DNA from: Heterotrichella gracilis
Lineage: Eukaryota > Sar > Xanthophyceae > Tribonematales > Xanthonemataceae
NCBI GenBank assembly: GCA_032358255.1
Contig: JAULBX010000004.1
Span: 1 to 64,000, forward strand
Length of the DNA stretch: 64,000 bases
Reading direction: 5' to 3'
Shown: piece after piece, positions 9,860 through 21,887 of the stretch
How positions within the stretch are numbered: the first letter of the stretch is position 1
How the letters are laid out: the number at the start of each line of letters is the position of its first letter
Notes under the pieces: generated by a model
The model's database searches: none
What the model saw: only the letters and a program-made list of their open reading frames with translations
What the model was told of the DNA's origin: nothing
Program-made: the position numbers and the translations under genes

Positions 9860-12495
9860 TCACCTGGTATAGGGTGGCACCGCTGCCCAGCTGCACACTG
9901 CACAGGTGGTGGGGTCATGCGCCTTGGCGGGGCAGTGCTCGCGCCCAAAGTAGATGATCTGGGGAAAGGGGGGTCGGTAGGGTGATGGCTGGGTGGGGTT
10001 CCAAAGTGCAGGCCTGAGGCAGGTGCATGCTGGCAGTGTATGGTGCAACCATGTGGCGAGAGCAGTGACGGACAGCTGAGCGCAGTGTGTCCCCACCCCT
10101 CTCGTGCAGTGCATGGTGGAAAGAGCACAACACACCGCTGGCATTACATGGCCCACGCTCTTCTATATTCATGCACCCACATGCTGCGGGCACAGCATGT
10201 AACAACATCTACACCACATGCCACTGCCACCACATCCATACCACACACAACCGGCACCACATGCAACACACTCTACTGGCACCGTCCCTACGCAGAACAT
10301 CCCCCACCGCTACCCAACACCCACCTGCAGGTGCAGCGCCCCCCACATGTGGGTAGGGAACAGCCCCTTGAGCGCCACCTCTGTGTGCTCAACGCTACCC
10401 CCTGGGGCCAGCCCCCACCGCTGGGCCAGGCGGTGGATGTGGGTGTCAACGGGGAAGGCGGGGTGGCTGCAGGGGTGGGAGGGGCATAGGAGGAGTCAGG
10501 TGGTGTTGGGGGTGCCCGCACGGCGCGGTTGGTGTGGCCAGGTGGAGCATAGTCCGTAGGAAGTGGTCCGGTGGTGGTGTAGGAATGCCGTGGCTTACCC
10601 CCAGGGCTTTAAGCACAGGATATCATGCGGAAGCTTCAAGGGCAAGGCTTCATGCGTACAGATTCATGCACAGGATTCCCTCCCTCACCCAAAGGACTGC
10701 GCCATGACCACGCTTGCAGTCTTGTGCCCCACACCCGGCAGCGCCTCCAGTGCCTGCCACTCCCCTGGCACCTCCCCCCCATGCTCCCCCACCAGCATGC
10801 CCGCCATGGCCACAAGGTTGCGCGCCTTGGTGGGGGCAAGGCCGACCTGGCGGATCAGGTGCTCCACGCGGGGTACCTGCAGGGGGTTTAGGGTTTAGGG
10901 TTTGGCAGACCAGGTGCGCAACACGGGGTGTGTGTGGAGCAAGTGGCCGAGAAACAAGTTTGTGTTGCTGACTATCGTTCATACCTATCATATATTTTAT
11001 GGATGGAGAATCATGTGCTTTTGCATATATTTAAGTTGCCAACTATTTGCTTACATTCTACTTCAACATCTTAAAATGTTACTGCAAACTGTCACTACTT
11101 TGAAATGTTGTTCCACAGAAAAGTGATTGCAAATTATACTGAGATTGAATGTAAAATACAAGCATGCCAATAGTTCATGATAGGGTGGGGGCAAATGAAT
11201 TGGCATATATTATGCCGCATAATAAAGTATTCCTCTCCTCCACCCTCCACCCTTCCCCACCTCCATGGCCGCCATTGCGTGTGCATCCGGCGCCTCAGCA
11301 AACAGCGCTGGTGTGACCTCATTCACCTTCTTGTCGGTGGTCTGCGGGGCAAGGAGAGAGGGATGGGTCGGGGGCAAAGGACGGTTACAAACCTGCGCAT
11401 GTCGTCCGCACATGCACCCATGAGCCCTGCGTTGACCCCATTTGTCGTGGGGCGAATAAAAGGTGGATGCCTGTAGACAATAAGTGATACAGGCATTCCA
11501 CGGCATTCACAACCAAAGCATGCACCAAGTGCGGTAGGTGTGCAGGGGCATCGCCCTGGCGCCCATGCCCAGGGTCCCTTGTGGTAGTGGCATGCCACCC
11601 CTGCATGCACATGCGGCGTGCCACCCCTGGTACCACCTGCCCCTGCCCCTCCCCTCCCCCCCACCTGTGCAGATAGTATGACGGCCACCAGCAGCTGGAA
11701 GGGGGTGGAGTGGTCCAGGGGAATGGGGGGGTCGGGGTACAGCTCGCCCAGTATTGTCGCCACGCGCATGGCCTTGGCGCATTGGGCCTCGCTTGGGGGA
11801 GGCAGGGAGGGCATGGCCTTCTTTTGCTTCGCCTTGGGTTTTTTTGCACTACCCCCCGATGTGATGTCGGGCAGCACTGCAATACCCTTCGGCGTGGTTT
11901 CTGGCTTGATCATAAGGATTTCCTCCAGCGTTGTTTCTGTCTCAATCCTCGCGTTTTTGGGAGTGGCTGTAGGTGTGGTTTCTTGCTTGATCCTTGGTTT
12001 CTTTGCGCTAGCCTCGGGTGTGGTTGCTGGCTCGGTCCTTGGTTGCTTTGCACCAGCCTTGGGTGTGAGTTGTAGCTTGGCGCCTTTGCGCTTGGTGGTG
12101 GGTGTGGCAGGTGGCGGTTCCTGTGGGGTTGGAGGTGGTGTGGCGGGTGGGGGGCTGGCAGTGGTGGTGGTGGTGGCGGGTGGGGACGCCAGTGCCCTGG
12201 ACCGCAGCTGGCGACCGGTGGGTGTGGTGGTGGTGGAGGGTGGTGGGGGCTGCTGGTGGGGGCCACCATCGCTGGTGCCTGCCATTGTGCGGGTGGCGGT
12301 GGTGGTGGTGGTGGTGGTGGGTGGTGGTGCTGTGTGTCTGGGTGCTAGGGCAAACCGCTCCAGTCCAGGAATTGGTGCAGGTGGTTGTAGTGGGGCTGCT
12401 GGTTTGGAGGGCTTGAGGGCCCGTTGGGCTCTCTTCATGGCGAGGTGGTGGGTGCGGGCGGTGAGGGAGGTCAGTCTAGCACGGAGGGTGTACAT
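9860..12495 (-). CDS. NTH1: Endonuclease III-like DNA glycosylase/AP lyase
   Basis: Five exons (12495-11665, 11341-11261, 10876-10689, 10466-10325, 9958-9860) encode 446 aa. Endonuclease III excises oxidised pyrimidines and cleaves the abasic site in base excision repair. The catalytic domain starts near residue 235 (A-T-I-L-G-E-L-Y-P-D-P, then F-Q-L-L-V-A-V-I-L-S-A-Q-T-T-D). The helix-hairpin-helix L-P-G-V-G-H-K-T-A-S contains the catalytic Lys, and F-P-V-D-T-H-I-H-R contains the catalytic Asp. The first roughly 230 residues are low complexity (Thr/Pro runs) followed by several Lys-rich K-K-P-R-like segments that could localise the protein to the nucleus. The C-terminal Fe-S region is abnormal: Cys residues are at C-x9-C-x2-C and no fourth Cys precedes the stop. 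A good donor (CAG|GTGAGG) overlaps the stop, so one more exon is possible. Confidence 0.92.
10884..10903. repeat. Telomere-like TTTAGGG tract next to NTH1 exon 3 acceptor
   Basis: GGGTTTAGGGTTTAGGGTTT, nearly three exact heptamers, lies 8 bases from the exon-3 border in intron 2 of NTH1. No clear exon-end copy was found beside this one. Confidence 0.9.
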
Positions 12496-13657
12496 GGCGG
12501 GTGGGTTGAAGCATGGTGTGGGTCCGGGCTAAGGAACTGGGACTGGGACCCCGTATACAACTTCAGTCACTCTGTCACTTGGTACATCAGTTTATCAAGG
12601 GTCTGTGCATCTAATGCATGCATGCAAAATTCCAATCACTGTACAAAGACTGTTAAGCAGAAAGCCACGACGCTGAACGGCAGCGAAACAAAATGTCTAC
12701 AGCAGTGTAGTACGGCCTTCTGATTCTTCGCAGGTGCAGATCTAGCCAAGATTGGGGGCGCAAGTTACTTGCGGCAAGTACCGCAATTTCCAATAAATAA
12801 ACTGAAAACTGGCTCGCTTTTCAGAGCGTTTTTGTTCAAGCAGTGGTTCCATGGATAACTGTTTGGTGAGATAGCACCGTGCCCTTGGTTACTATCATGC
12901 ACAAACAACATATGATAGGTAGTTTTCGTCCAACCTTTTCCCAGTGCAAGATTAATGCTGGTCAACCAAGTTGATAATAGCAGGTGATCTCAGTTGACAT
13001 ACAAAAGCGCACGCGTATTTAGCAAATTTCTTTGAAAGACGCGCATTCAAGCAGCTATTTCAAGGCACCATTGTGGTCTGACCTTGCCTGCATGCAACGA
13101 GTACTTTATCCTTTGAAAATAACGGCCATGGTTTAAACCGGTTGCTGAGCTGAATGGTCCATGACACAGGGCTTGCAAGTCACGACAGGTGATGGTGTGC
13201 TATGGACACGTTAAAAATGCTTCAGACGCTGAAGGAGATAAGCAGTAGTGCCAGTGCAAAGATACGCAGCGTGTTGTCGAGACAGGAAAGTCAGGATGGA
13301 CTGGGCAACGGGGCCGACATTTCAAAAAGGCTGGCCTTCTCTTCAGGTGAGCTACAAACCTGTAAAGGATGCAGCTCTTAGCTGCTTATGTGTGTCTGGA
13401 AGTGCTGTCGGATCTGGTCACTTTGTTGCAGTTTATTGCTGTACTTGGAACTGGCGGTGCGTGGTCAAACCTGGGGCAATTGCAACACACGAGAAACTGT
13501 TCACGACAGCTTCACCCTTAGTATAGATCTCAAAGGACTTCGTAGAAGCCTATACTAAAGTCACCAATTCTGTTGTTGTGCTTGCAACTTCAAATTCCAA
13601 GTCTACCTCGCCCCTCATCTATTGTCTACCATTGCAGCAGCCGGCCCTTCTTCAGCC
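12496..13657. other. Divergent promoter region, NTH1 / FG nucleoporin
   Basis: About 1.1 kb separates the two start codons, which point away from each other. It must hold both promoters and 5' leaders. No protein-coding exon is evident. The AG at 13636-13637 before the nucleoporin start could be the acceptor of a leader intron. Confidence 0.5.
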
Positions 13658-16600
13658 ATGGGAGCGCCTGCTGTGCCCCTACAGCAAAGGTAATTGGCAA
13701 GCACAGCACTGCACGGGTGTTACCATACACAGGGGGCTGATTCGCATATGCATGCATATGAAACACTTGCACCAAACTTGAGCACTTGGGTGGATGCGCT
13801 CACAACTGGACCAGCTCCTCCTGGTGCTGCCATGGTCACACCAGTGTGGCCAGTGAAAATTTTGTTACCATACCATTCGAGTCCCGTGCATGTGTCCATC
13901 CACTTCCAGCGTCACGCCGCAGGGCCTCGCCATTGCTCCAATCCACCCCCAGCATTACCCCACAGCTCCATGCCATCGTCCCTCGCCACATCAGCAGCAT
14001 ACCTTGCCAGCCACACACCGGGTGCATACTGCATCATACCACCCTCTCAACCCTACATCACGAACCCTAAAACCCTAAAACCTCCCCGGGACAGGTCGAA
14101 CAAGCGCAAGGCACAGGAGCTCTCCCCAGGCGAGGAGGAGCGCTGGTCAGGGCCACCCCCCACACAACCCACCTCACACCCCTCACACCACCACCACCAC
14201 CACTCTGTGGTCGAGCCCCTATCCACCCCACTGCCTGCGCCCAAGCACAGCCGGACCCTAGGTGATGTGTCGTACATATGGGCGGAGCGGTCGGCCATCA
14301 GGCGCAAGGTGGACCACCCACAGCATCGCAGCCTGCTTACAGGTGAGGCGACACCCCGGCTAAGGGTTTATCACACCTCGGCAAAGGATGACTGCGCCAC
14401 ACGGCAAGTGCAATTGCATCACTGCCAGGGTAGTCGCAAGCCATGCGTGCCACCCCAGGCTGGCCAATTCAATTGAATGCTTTAATAGAACTGATGCAGC
14501 GATGGGATAGCCAGGGCACAGGTGCGTGGTGCAGCGCATGGAAGGCACTGCTCATCTGCTGTGTCATTAAAACTTGCAACTGTTCAAAATGTGGCATCAT
14601 CACCCCGTGCAATGTGCCGCATCAGTAAGTTGGTCGCACTGACATGCCATTCCACCACACAGCCCGGCATCCCCCTCGAGTGCCCAGCCTGTTGTCCGGG
14701 CTTCGGCGCCCAGCGGCGCTCCCGCCCCCACCCTCCGCCCCCTCCTCCGTTGGCTCCACCAAGCGGCGGCGAATCAACCTGGGGGCCGCACACCCCGCAT
14801 CAGCAGGTGGGGTGGTGGGTCGGGGTGGGGTGGGGTCGCGTATGCACCTCGCCATAATGCATCTTTTAGGCGTACTTGAATGCCACTTAATCACGGCTGT
14901 GTGCATGGCCAACAGGGGCACATCTGTGCCTTGTGAACGGGGACATTTAATGCCATTTTTATTCACATTTGTTTTTGTAATTGCAGTATTTTTATATCAT
15001 ACATGTAAACCTACATGTGGTGTGTGATGCCCGCGACAGCGCGGGTGGTCCTTGCCTTGCAACTCACACTCCATGCGCCGCCGTTCCCCAGTTTCCTCCC
15101 CAGGCCTGCGCCTGCGCCCCCTCACCCCCCTTGGCGTGGAGTCAGACGGTGGCGTGGACGCACTGGCAGACTTCCAGGAGCTGTTCCCATCACCTGCACC
15201 TGTGCCCGCATTCGCGCCCGCCACACTCACTGCCGCGCCAACAGCACCAGCAGCGGCGCAGGCGCCTGGACCTTCAACCAGCGGTGCGTGCCCTCATCCC
15301 CCTGCCTCCCCTCTGCCAAGGGGTCCATACACCCACATGGATTCCTCAACAGAACATGCATTAGGCACTGCATGACCACCACAGTGTTGCCCCAGATCCT
15401 GCCTGCTAGTGGCGGCTGCTGCAGTCACCTGGCGCACAAATTCATTAAGCCATCACTGACGTCTGATGTATTGTTACATATGTGTGGCTGCTTGTTGCCA
15501 GCCTGGCCTGTGAGTTGCATGCATGCCAGCATCTGGCAAGATTAACAGCCAGTCTTGCACCAGCGGCCTCGAGCAGTGCTATCCTGGAGCTGTGCATCTC
15601 ATCTGTTGATCTCGGCCGGTGCTGTGCTTTGTATCGTCTAGTACCCCACTTATTCATAAGCATTGGCCGCTGCAGGCTCTGCTGCGCCGCTGTCGGGCAT
15701 TGCTGCCGCTATTGCCGAGGCCTCCAAGCCACCCACGCGGCGCGGCTCCAAGAAGGCGGTGGCAGGCGAAGCAGGTGCGTGTGCAATGCATTGGCATGCA
15801 GCAACCCGTGTGCACAGCAGCGTACATACGCGTACAGCCACAGACCATGGGAGAAGCCACACATGGATACACTGCCCTTATAACAATGGCGTACGTGTAC
15901 AATACGTGATGGATCATACACACGCCTACATGCATGTGGGCCCAGGTGGTGCTCAGTAGTGAACTGAGTTCATTTGTGCTACCAATTTTGATGGAGGGCT
16001 GGGCGCCTGGTGGCACGGATACTAACCCTTGAATGCGTGGTCATTGGCAGGGGCTGCAGAGGGTGCAGCAGCAGCTCCAGCACCAGACTCCACAACAGCA
16101 GCACCAACATCCACCAGCACCGCCGCAGCCAGTGCAGCAGCAGACGCATCCACCACAGCCGCACCCACCACCAGCAGTGCAGCGGTCCCACCCATGTTCA
16201 GCTTTGGGGCACCAGCCACCGCCCCGGCCGCCACCACCGCAGCCACCAAGCCCGGCGATGGTGCCGCCCCAGTGCCACTGTTCTCGCTCTCGACGACAGC
16301 TACTGACAGCGTGACACCTGGCACCACCTCAGCTGCCAATGGCATGGCTGCAGCTGCAGGCGACAAACCGCCGGCAGGGGCAGCATTCCTCAACCCACCG
16401 GCATCCAGCACAGCGCCACCCACCTCTTCCACCACCATCCCACCGCTCTTTGGTGGGCCTGGTTTCGCGCTGGGTGCAGGCGCGGCATCCAGTAGTGCAG
16501 CGCCCGCTGCCACCAGTACCGCACCCATGTTTTCATTTGCTTCGGCGGCCTCGACTGCGGCGGCAAGCGCTGGGGCTAAGACAGATGGCGCCACCGACAC

Positions 16601-17522
16601 CAGCCAGGTGGCAGCGCCTGGCGAGGCGAATGGGCTTGCATCACTGGGTGCTGGTGGTGCGAAGGCATCTGCCGGGACCACGCCTTTCACATTTGGGGGT
16701 GCTCAGCCGAGGTCTGGGGCAGCAACAACCAGTTCTTTCACGTTTGGAGGCGCCCAGTTGACAGCCGCGTCAGGATCAGGCCAGCCTGCAGGCAGCACGG
16801 GGGCCACCACATCATTCTCGTTTAATGCCTCGCAGCCCCCTCCGGCATCATCAACAGGGGCGGCACCATTCAGCTTTGGCGCATCCCAGCCCAGCGCGGT
16901 AACCGCACCTGCATCTTCTGCAGCGCCCACGCAGCCCTTCACATTCGGGAATGCCCAGCCCGCCAGCAAGCTGCCAGGTGGCGCCAGCGCAACGGGAGCT
17001 GCGCAGGCGGCCGCCGCACCCTCCACCCAGAGCACGCCAGCGTTTTCCTTTGGCGGGGGCGCAGCTCCAGGCAGCTCGGCTGCGCCTGCAGCTCCATTTG
17101 CCTTTGGGGCCACGCCAGAGGCCAACGGTACCCCAGCATTTGGGGGTTTTGGCGCGCCGCCCACAAGCACTCCGGCGTTTGGCGCAGCGTCATCCAACGG
17201 GACTGCCTTTGCTGGGTTTGGCGCCGCGCAGCCCGCAGCGGGCGCCGCGCCTGCATTTGGAGCCCCACAAGCAGGTCGCAATGCCCCGTTTGCCTTTGGT
17301 GGCGCCCCCCAGCCTGCGGCGGCGGGCACTGGTGGGGGGTTCACGTTTGGCGGTGCGGCAGGGGGCGCGGCGGGGCAGGCGTTTGGCGGGTTTGGTGGCG
17401 GTGGCGGTGCCCCCACCCTGCAGTTCCAGGCTGGCACTCCGGCAGCAGGGGGTTTTGCGCTGGGGGCTGGGAATGCGGTGCGGCGGACAGTCAAGGCACG
17501 GGGCCGAGGGGGGCGGCGGTGA
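13658..17522 (+). CDS. FG-repeat nucleoporin, NUP1/NUP136 (Nup153-type) candidate
   Basis: Six exons (13658-13689, 14095-14342, 14663-14806, 15092-15283, 15676-15774, 16051-17522) give 728 aa with every phase matching. The N-terminal third is basic, with K/R clusters such as S-N-K-R-K and S-T-K-R-R-R-I-N-L. The last exon is Ala/Ser/Thr/Pro-rich and carries at least 15 FG motifs of the F-x-F-G and G-F-G types. It ends in a basic tail, A-V-R-R-T-V-K-A-R-G-R-G-G-R-R. FG repeats form the permeability barrier and karyopherin docking sites of nuclear pores. A basic N-terminus, long FG domain and basic C-terminus fit the nuclear-basket nucleoporins (plant NUP1/NUP136, animal Nup153). There is no Nup98 autoproteolytic domain. 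ATG 13658 has a good context (GCCATGGG). Assignment to NUP1/136 rests on layout, not on a diagnostic domain. Confidence 0.85.
14061..14082. repeat. Telomere-like CCCTAAAA tract before nucleoporin exon 2
   Basis: CGAACCCTAAAACCCTAAAA lies 15 bases upstream of the exon-2 acceptor. Here the units are octamer-like (CCCTAAAA), the Chlamydomonas form, whereas most tracts in this window are heptamers. Confidence 0.85.
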
Positions 17523-18729
17523 GAAGGCAAGGTGCTGTGGTGCACGTGAGGCAGCTGAAGTCTCCACTTAGTGGTAGGCTGCCACTTGGCGGCAACATGT
17601 TGGTCAACATGGGTTGGCATTGGGCAGCCGGTTTTGGTGCTTGCTGCAATGTAAGCAACCAGGTGTAAGCCATTGGCATGCAAGGGATTGTATGTCAGCG
17701 AAAGTTTACCACTTGCAAGGCATTTTTCTTTTTCATGGTTGTGTATTGTTGTGCGTTCCCGTGACATTAATTGCACGTTTGACTGCTTTGTACCGCATCG
17801 CTTCCATTTTTAGCGTCTCACCACACCAGTGGGCATCGTGATTTGTGTGGGTTGATTCCACATGATGGGCTGGACTGTTGCTTGCTGCATCGTCCCACTG
17901 TTGCACTGCGTTGCGCATTCTCAAATATAGCAAAGCATCTTAGCCAGTGTCCTGATTGTGGACGACATTCATTGGCATTGTGCTGAATTGGTCTTTTGGA
18001 AAAGGTTGAATCACTGAGAGGAAGTACTGCTGTATAGAATTGCGTTTTGAACAGAAAACAGTTTAAGGAAGTAGTGGCAACTTAGGGTTAACCGTTTCAG
18101 TGCTATAATTGCTCTGATGGCTGATTAAATTCCACACTATCCATCGTGCATGATGTTGTAAACAATGGCAGGGATCCCATCCATGATCATGATCTTGGCG
18201 CTACTGCGTCCTGATCGTCATTCGGAGATCTCCTAGAGCTTCGTTCTTGTGACGTTCGACGGTTCCTCATCTTGGAGCAGCTGCCTAGGCTGTGTCCTTG
18301 CCTGGCTAGGGTTTGGTGTACTACACCATAGGGTTTGGGCCAGTAGGAGGAACCGTTCAGTGCCCGGGCGTCACACGAACGTTCGTTTGCTCTGGGCAAA
18401 CAAAGGAGCTACCAATGCCAACACACCTACATGCACGATCGCGTATACAGGGTTCAACATATATGTCTTGTTTGCAGGCAACTTGTCTACCCGCTACTGG
18501 GAACGCGTGTATCCTCCCATCGCATGTCAGCGGCATGCCACCCGCCCACCTGGGTTTGCACCGACCAGGGTTGTGACGACGTCGTTGCAACCACGTACCG
18601 CTGTTGCTGATACCTCTACAAACCTACGGAGCTGCAAGTATGATCACTGTACATACACAACCCACGCGCACCTGCCCGGCCCGCACTTCCATCCAGCCCT
18701 GATTCCCACCATCTTCTGGTGACTTCACC
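17523..18729. other. Intergenic region, nucleoporin / PPTase
   Basis: No gene is recognised. A TGTAA pentamer at about 17650, roughly 130 bases after the nucleoporin stop, resembles the polyadenylation signal of chlorophycean algae. The rest should contain the PPTase promoter. Confidence 0.45.
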
Positions 18730-21222
18730 ATGACTGTGGACGACAGCCTGCGCCTCAGGTGGGCGGTGGACATCGCGCAGTGGCGCTCCACCGCCGCCGA
18801 GTGGGCGTTTCTCCTGGACCTGGTGGGCCCCGCCGAGGGCGAAGCAGTGGACAAGTTTTCCAAGGAGGATGACAGGAAACGAGCCCTGGTGAGCAGGCTA
18901 TTGGCTCGACAGTGCTGCAGCGTGGTGCTGGGCATACCGTACGCCAGCGTGCACATAAAGCGCACCAAGGGCAAGAAGCCCTTCCTGGCCAACAAGGGCG
19001 TGGACAAGAAAAGGGCGCCAAACTTCAACTTCAGCATCTCCCACGAGGTACTGGAAGGCCACAGTCATATGCATGCATAGGGCCTGGGTCTGCAGCACCT
19101 GGTATTCACCTCTGGTATGCAACCTGCTCCCTTATTTATCCACCTGCACCCCAACCAACAACAAGAAGCACTGTGTGCACTCCCGCCACGGCTCGCCAAC
19201 GCAGCAGCCAACTTCTGGTTTCAATAGGCATGCCACCCTTTTCAGCGCGGTCTTACAGCCTGCTGACCCCCCCTTGTGTGTGCAGGGCGACTACGTGGTT
19301 GCTGCCACTGAGCCTGTGTGCCTGTGTGGGGTGGACGTGGCTGCACCCAACCAGGTCAGGGTGGTGAAGGGGCGGACGCTGGAGGACTTCTTCAGCAGCT
19401 TTACGAGGTCCTTCACCGCACACGAGGTACAAAGAAATGGAAATGGGGAAGGAAGGATCAAACATGGGGAACCAGCTTCACGCTGCCTGTCCTTGACACA
19501 TACATGTAGTTGGCGTATGGTAGGGTTTAGGGTTCCTCAGGTTAGGGTCGAGGGTCGAGGGGTCCCTATTCTTCATCCCAACTGTCCTGATACTAAGTGA
19601 TGTGCACGTGTTTGTTTGTTGCAGTGGGAGGTGATCCGCGCTGCTGGCCCCAGTGAGAAGGCCATGTCGGACGCCTTCCAGCGCAACTGGAGCCTCAAGG
19701 AGGTGGGTACCCTTAACCCTTAACCCTACATTTTAGGGCATGCGCATCACCACTGCACACCTATGGCAGCGTTATATGCAGGGTGTTGATGACTGCATTG
19801 CGACTGTGCATTGATTGCTAATTGAGAGACAATGTACCATTTTTGGTTATGCAATTGACCATCACACCACGTTTGGCCTTGGCCTAGAAATTGTAACTTA
19901 AGATACCCTAGACCCTCTTGTGTTGTGCCTCTCCTGCAGGCCTTTGTGAAGGCGCGTGGTGATGGGCTTGCCTTTGACCTGGGCACCGCAGAGTTCAGGT
20001 TTGAGGGGGGCCCGTGGTCAGATTGCGCCACCGTCACTGTGCTAGGGGAGCACAAGAAGAGGTAAAGCTTAGGGGCACATTCTTCGCTGTTGAGTGCGTA
20101 ATTTGGGGGCCAGCATGGAGGACAGGTCTGCATTCGTTAGCTCAGATTTGCCCCTAGGCGGCGGTAATGACCGTGAAAAGGCAGATGATGTATGGCTACT
20201 GCCCATGCTATGCACCCCATGTGGCAACCATCACATGCCCTAGTGCCGACCGGCATCAGAGGTATACTAATACACTAACGTAGCCCCTTTTAGCAGATTA
20301 GTATACCCCTGCCGGAATGCACATGGCCCTGGCAGGGCACATGACCAATTCCTGCCTGGCACTCGGGAACATAAGGTTTCACCCCCTGTGCAGGTGGAAG
20401 TTCTTCCTGCAGCGCCTGGGCGACTGCCACTGGGTGTCGGTGGCGCGGGGTCCACCTGAGGCCATGATCGACGCAAACGGGGTAGGCACTCGCACCCTGT
20501 ACAGGCCCTTGCGCAGCTGGGGTATACCATCCATGTACATGCTGCCTGTACATGTCATGCCACACCCCCATGCCCTCGTTGCTGCGACCATGGGCAGTGC
20601 GTGCTTGGTGGCAGGTGCACAGATGGCCCCTTGCATGGGGCCTTTGGGCATTGGTTGGATCCCCATGCATGCCCATGAAGCAGGCCTTATCTCCAGTGAT
20701 GCATGCCTGATCCACACACCCAGAGGTGCATGCCTGATCCCAATCCCCAGTGATGCCACCGCCTGATCCCCATCCCCATGTTCCCGACAGGACTTCAAGC
20801 GCAGCCTTCAGCGGCCCGCCATCAGGGAAGCAGACCTGCAGGTAGGAGGGCAAGGGGGTTGTGTAGGCTTAGCTGGTGCCTGTTTAACGACCCGTTTCAT
20901 GTCTACCCCGCCCCAATCTTCTTACCACCCCTGTGCCGCCCCCTGCTGAAAGTACTGTGCGATTCCCCAACCCAAAACCCGAAACACTTCTGCCGTTCCC
21001 TGCAGGAGGCTCTGTCTGCACCCAACCCTCAACCTCAAACCCTAAACCCTGGGCCGCCCTTGCTGGGCGGTCCGTCTGATCTATCAACCCTAAACCCTGT
21101 GACTTCCCCTGCAGGAGGCTCTGTGTGCCCCCAACCCCCCCTTCTCCCTGGTGTCCATCGTTGACCTGGTGCCTGAGGACAGGCGACAGGCATTCCAGGC
21201 GGCAGGCGGGGACCTGCTGTGA
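18730..21222 (+). CDS. 4'-phosphopantetheinyl transferase, Sfp/AASDHPPT type
   Basis: Seven exons (18730-19047, 19286-19426, 19625-19702, 19940-20061, 20394-20481, 20791-20841, 21115-21222) encode 301 aa, with all phases matching. The enzyme transfers phosphopantetheine from CoA to a conserved serine of carrier proteins. Diagnostic motifs are F-S-I-S-H-E near residue 100, G-V-D-V (Mg-binding Asp) near 120 and W-S-L-K-E-A-F-V-K-A (the W-x3-K-E-A-x2-K signature) near 175. The length suits the eukaryotic cytosolic AASDHPPT group. For exon 7 the second of two nearly identical AG-GAGGCTCTGT starts was used (21115 rather than 21007) because only it reads to the stop. CAGCT-rich repeats and an exon-end copy follow the stop. 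Confidence 0.93.
20998..21128 (+). repeat. Duplicated exon-7 start of PPTase around telomere-like tracts
   Basis: The stretch CTGCAGGAGGCTCTGT and neighbours occurs at 21003-21018 and again at 21109-21124. The DNA between contains CTCAAACCCTAAACCCT and CAACCCTAAACCCT. Only the second copy continues as coding sequence. Confidence 0.85.
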
Positions 21223-21887
21223 GACAAACTCAGATCACCTGCACAGCTCAGCAGCTCAGCAGCTCAACTCAGCAACTCAGCTCATTAACAGGGGCGCGGC
21301 ACACCAGGCAGCAGGCAGGGAGCTCACTGTGAGAAAACGTCTCAGCTCAGCAGCTCAGCTCGGGAGCTCAGCTCAATGGCCTGACGCGCACTCTGATGGG
21401 CACGCTTTCGTATGCACAGCATTTGGTGGTAAACCCTGTTGAAGGCAGCAGTTGAAGACAAGACCTTGCCTTGTATGAATGAATGAACACGAAAAAGGAA
21501 CCAATTTACAATATTACTCAGTTGACAGTCCAACTAGAGGCAGAATAACAGAACAGAAGCCTGAATCTGGCCAGAATGGCGGGAAATGCGTCCCCGTTTG
21601 TAATATTATTCCAGTAAAAATATTCAAACTTTTTAAAAGCTGTTGCAACATCGTTGATAGAGCTAACGCTTTCTATTGCAGAGCAAAGAGCTGTTGGTAG
21701 CCAACTGCCCGTCAGCGAAACCCCCTGCTATACCCCCTCGAAAACGCTTGCTGTTGCTCTACACCACGACCCCTATCACTGGTGTGGGCAATAAGGAGGT
21801 TCACGTCGGCTTTTGAAAGAGGTTCAGAGACATACCGAAAGCCACATGGCCACGCCAAGCGCAGTTCAATAGACATAGATACGCACC
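21223..21887. other. Intergenic region with CAGCT repeats, PPTase / FAS2
   Basis: Bases 21236-21375 contain many copies of CAGCTCAG and relatives, plus a decayed copy (about 21290-21345) of the PPTase last-exon end including a CTGTGAGA stop-like sequence. The remaining 500 bases hold no recognised gene and include the FAS2 promoter. Confidence 0.6.

Noticed and set aside
11618-12532. Plus-strand 304-codon frame opposite NTH1
   Set aside because: Antisense shadow of the low-complexity NTH1 N-terminus; composition is Gly/Val runs with no domain.
16703-17776. Minus-strand 357-codon frame opposite the FG nucleoporin
   Set aside because: Antisense shadow of the GC-rich FG exon.
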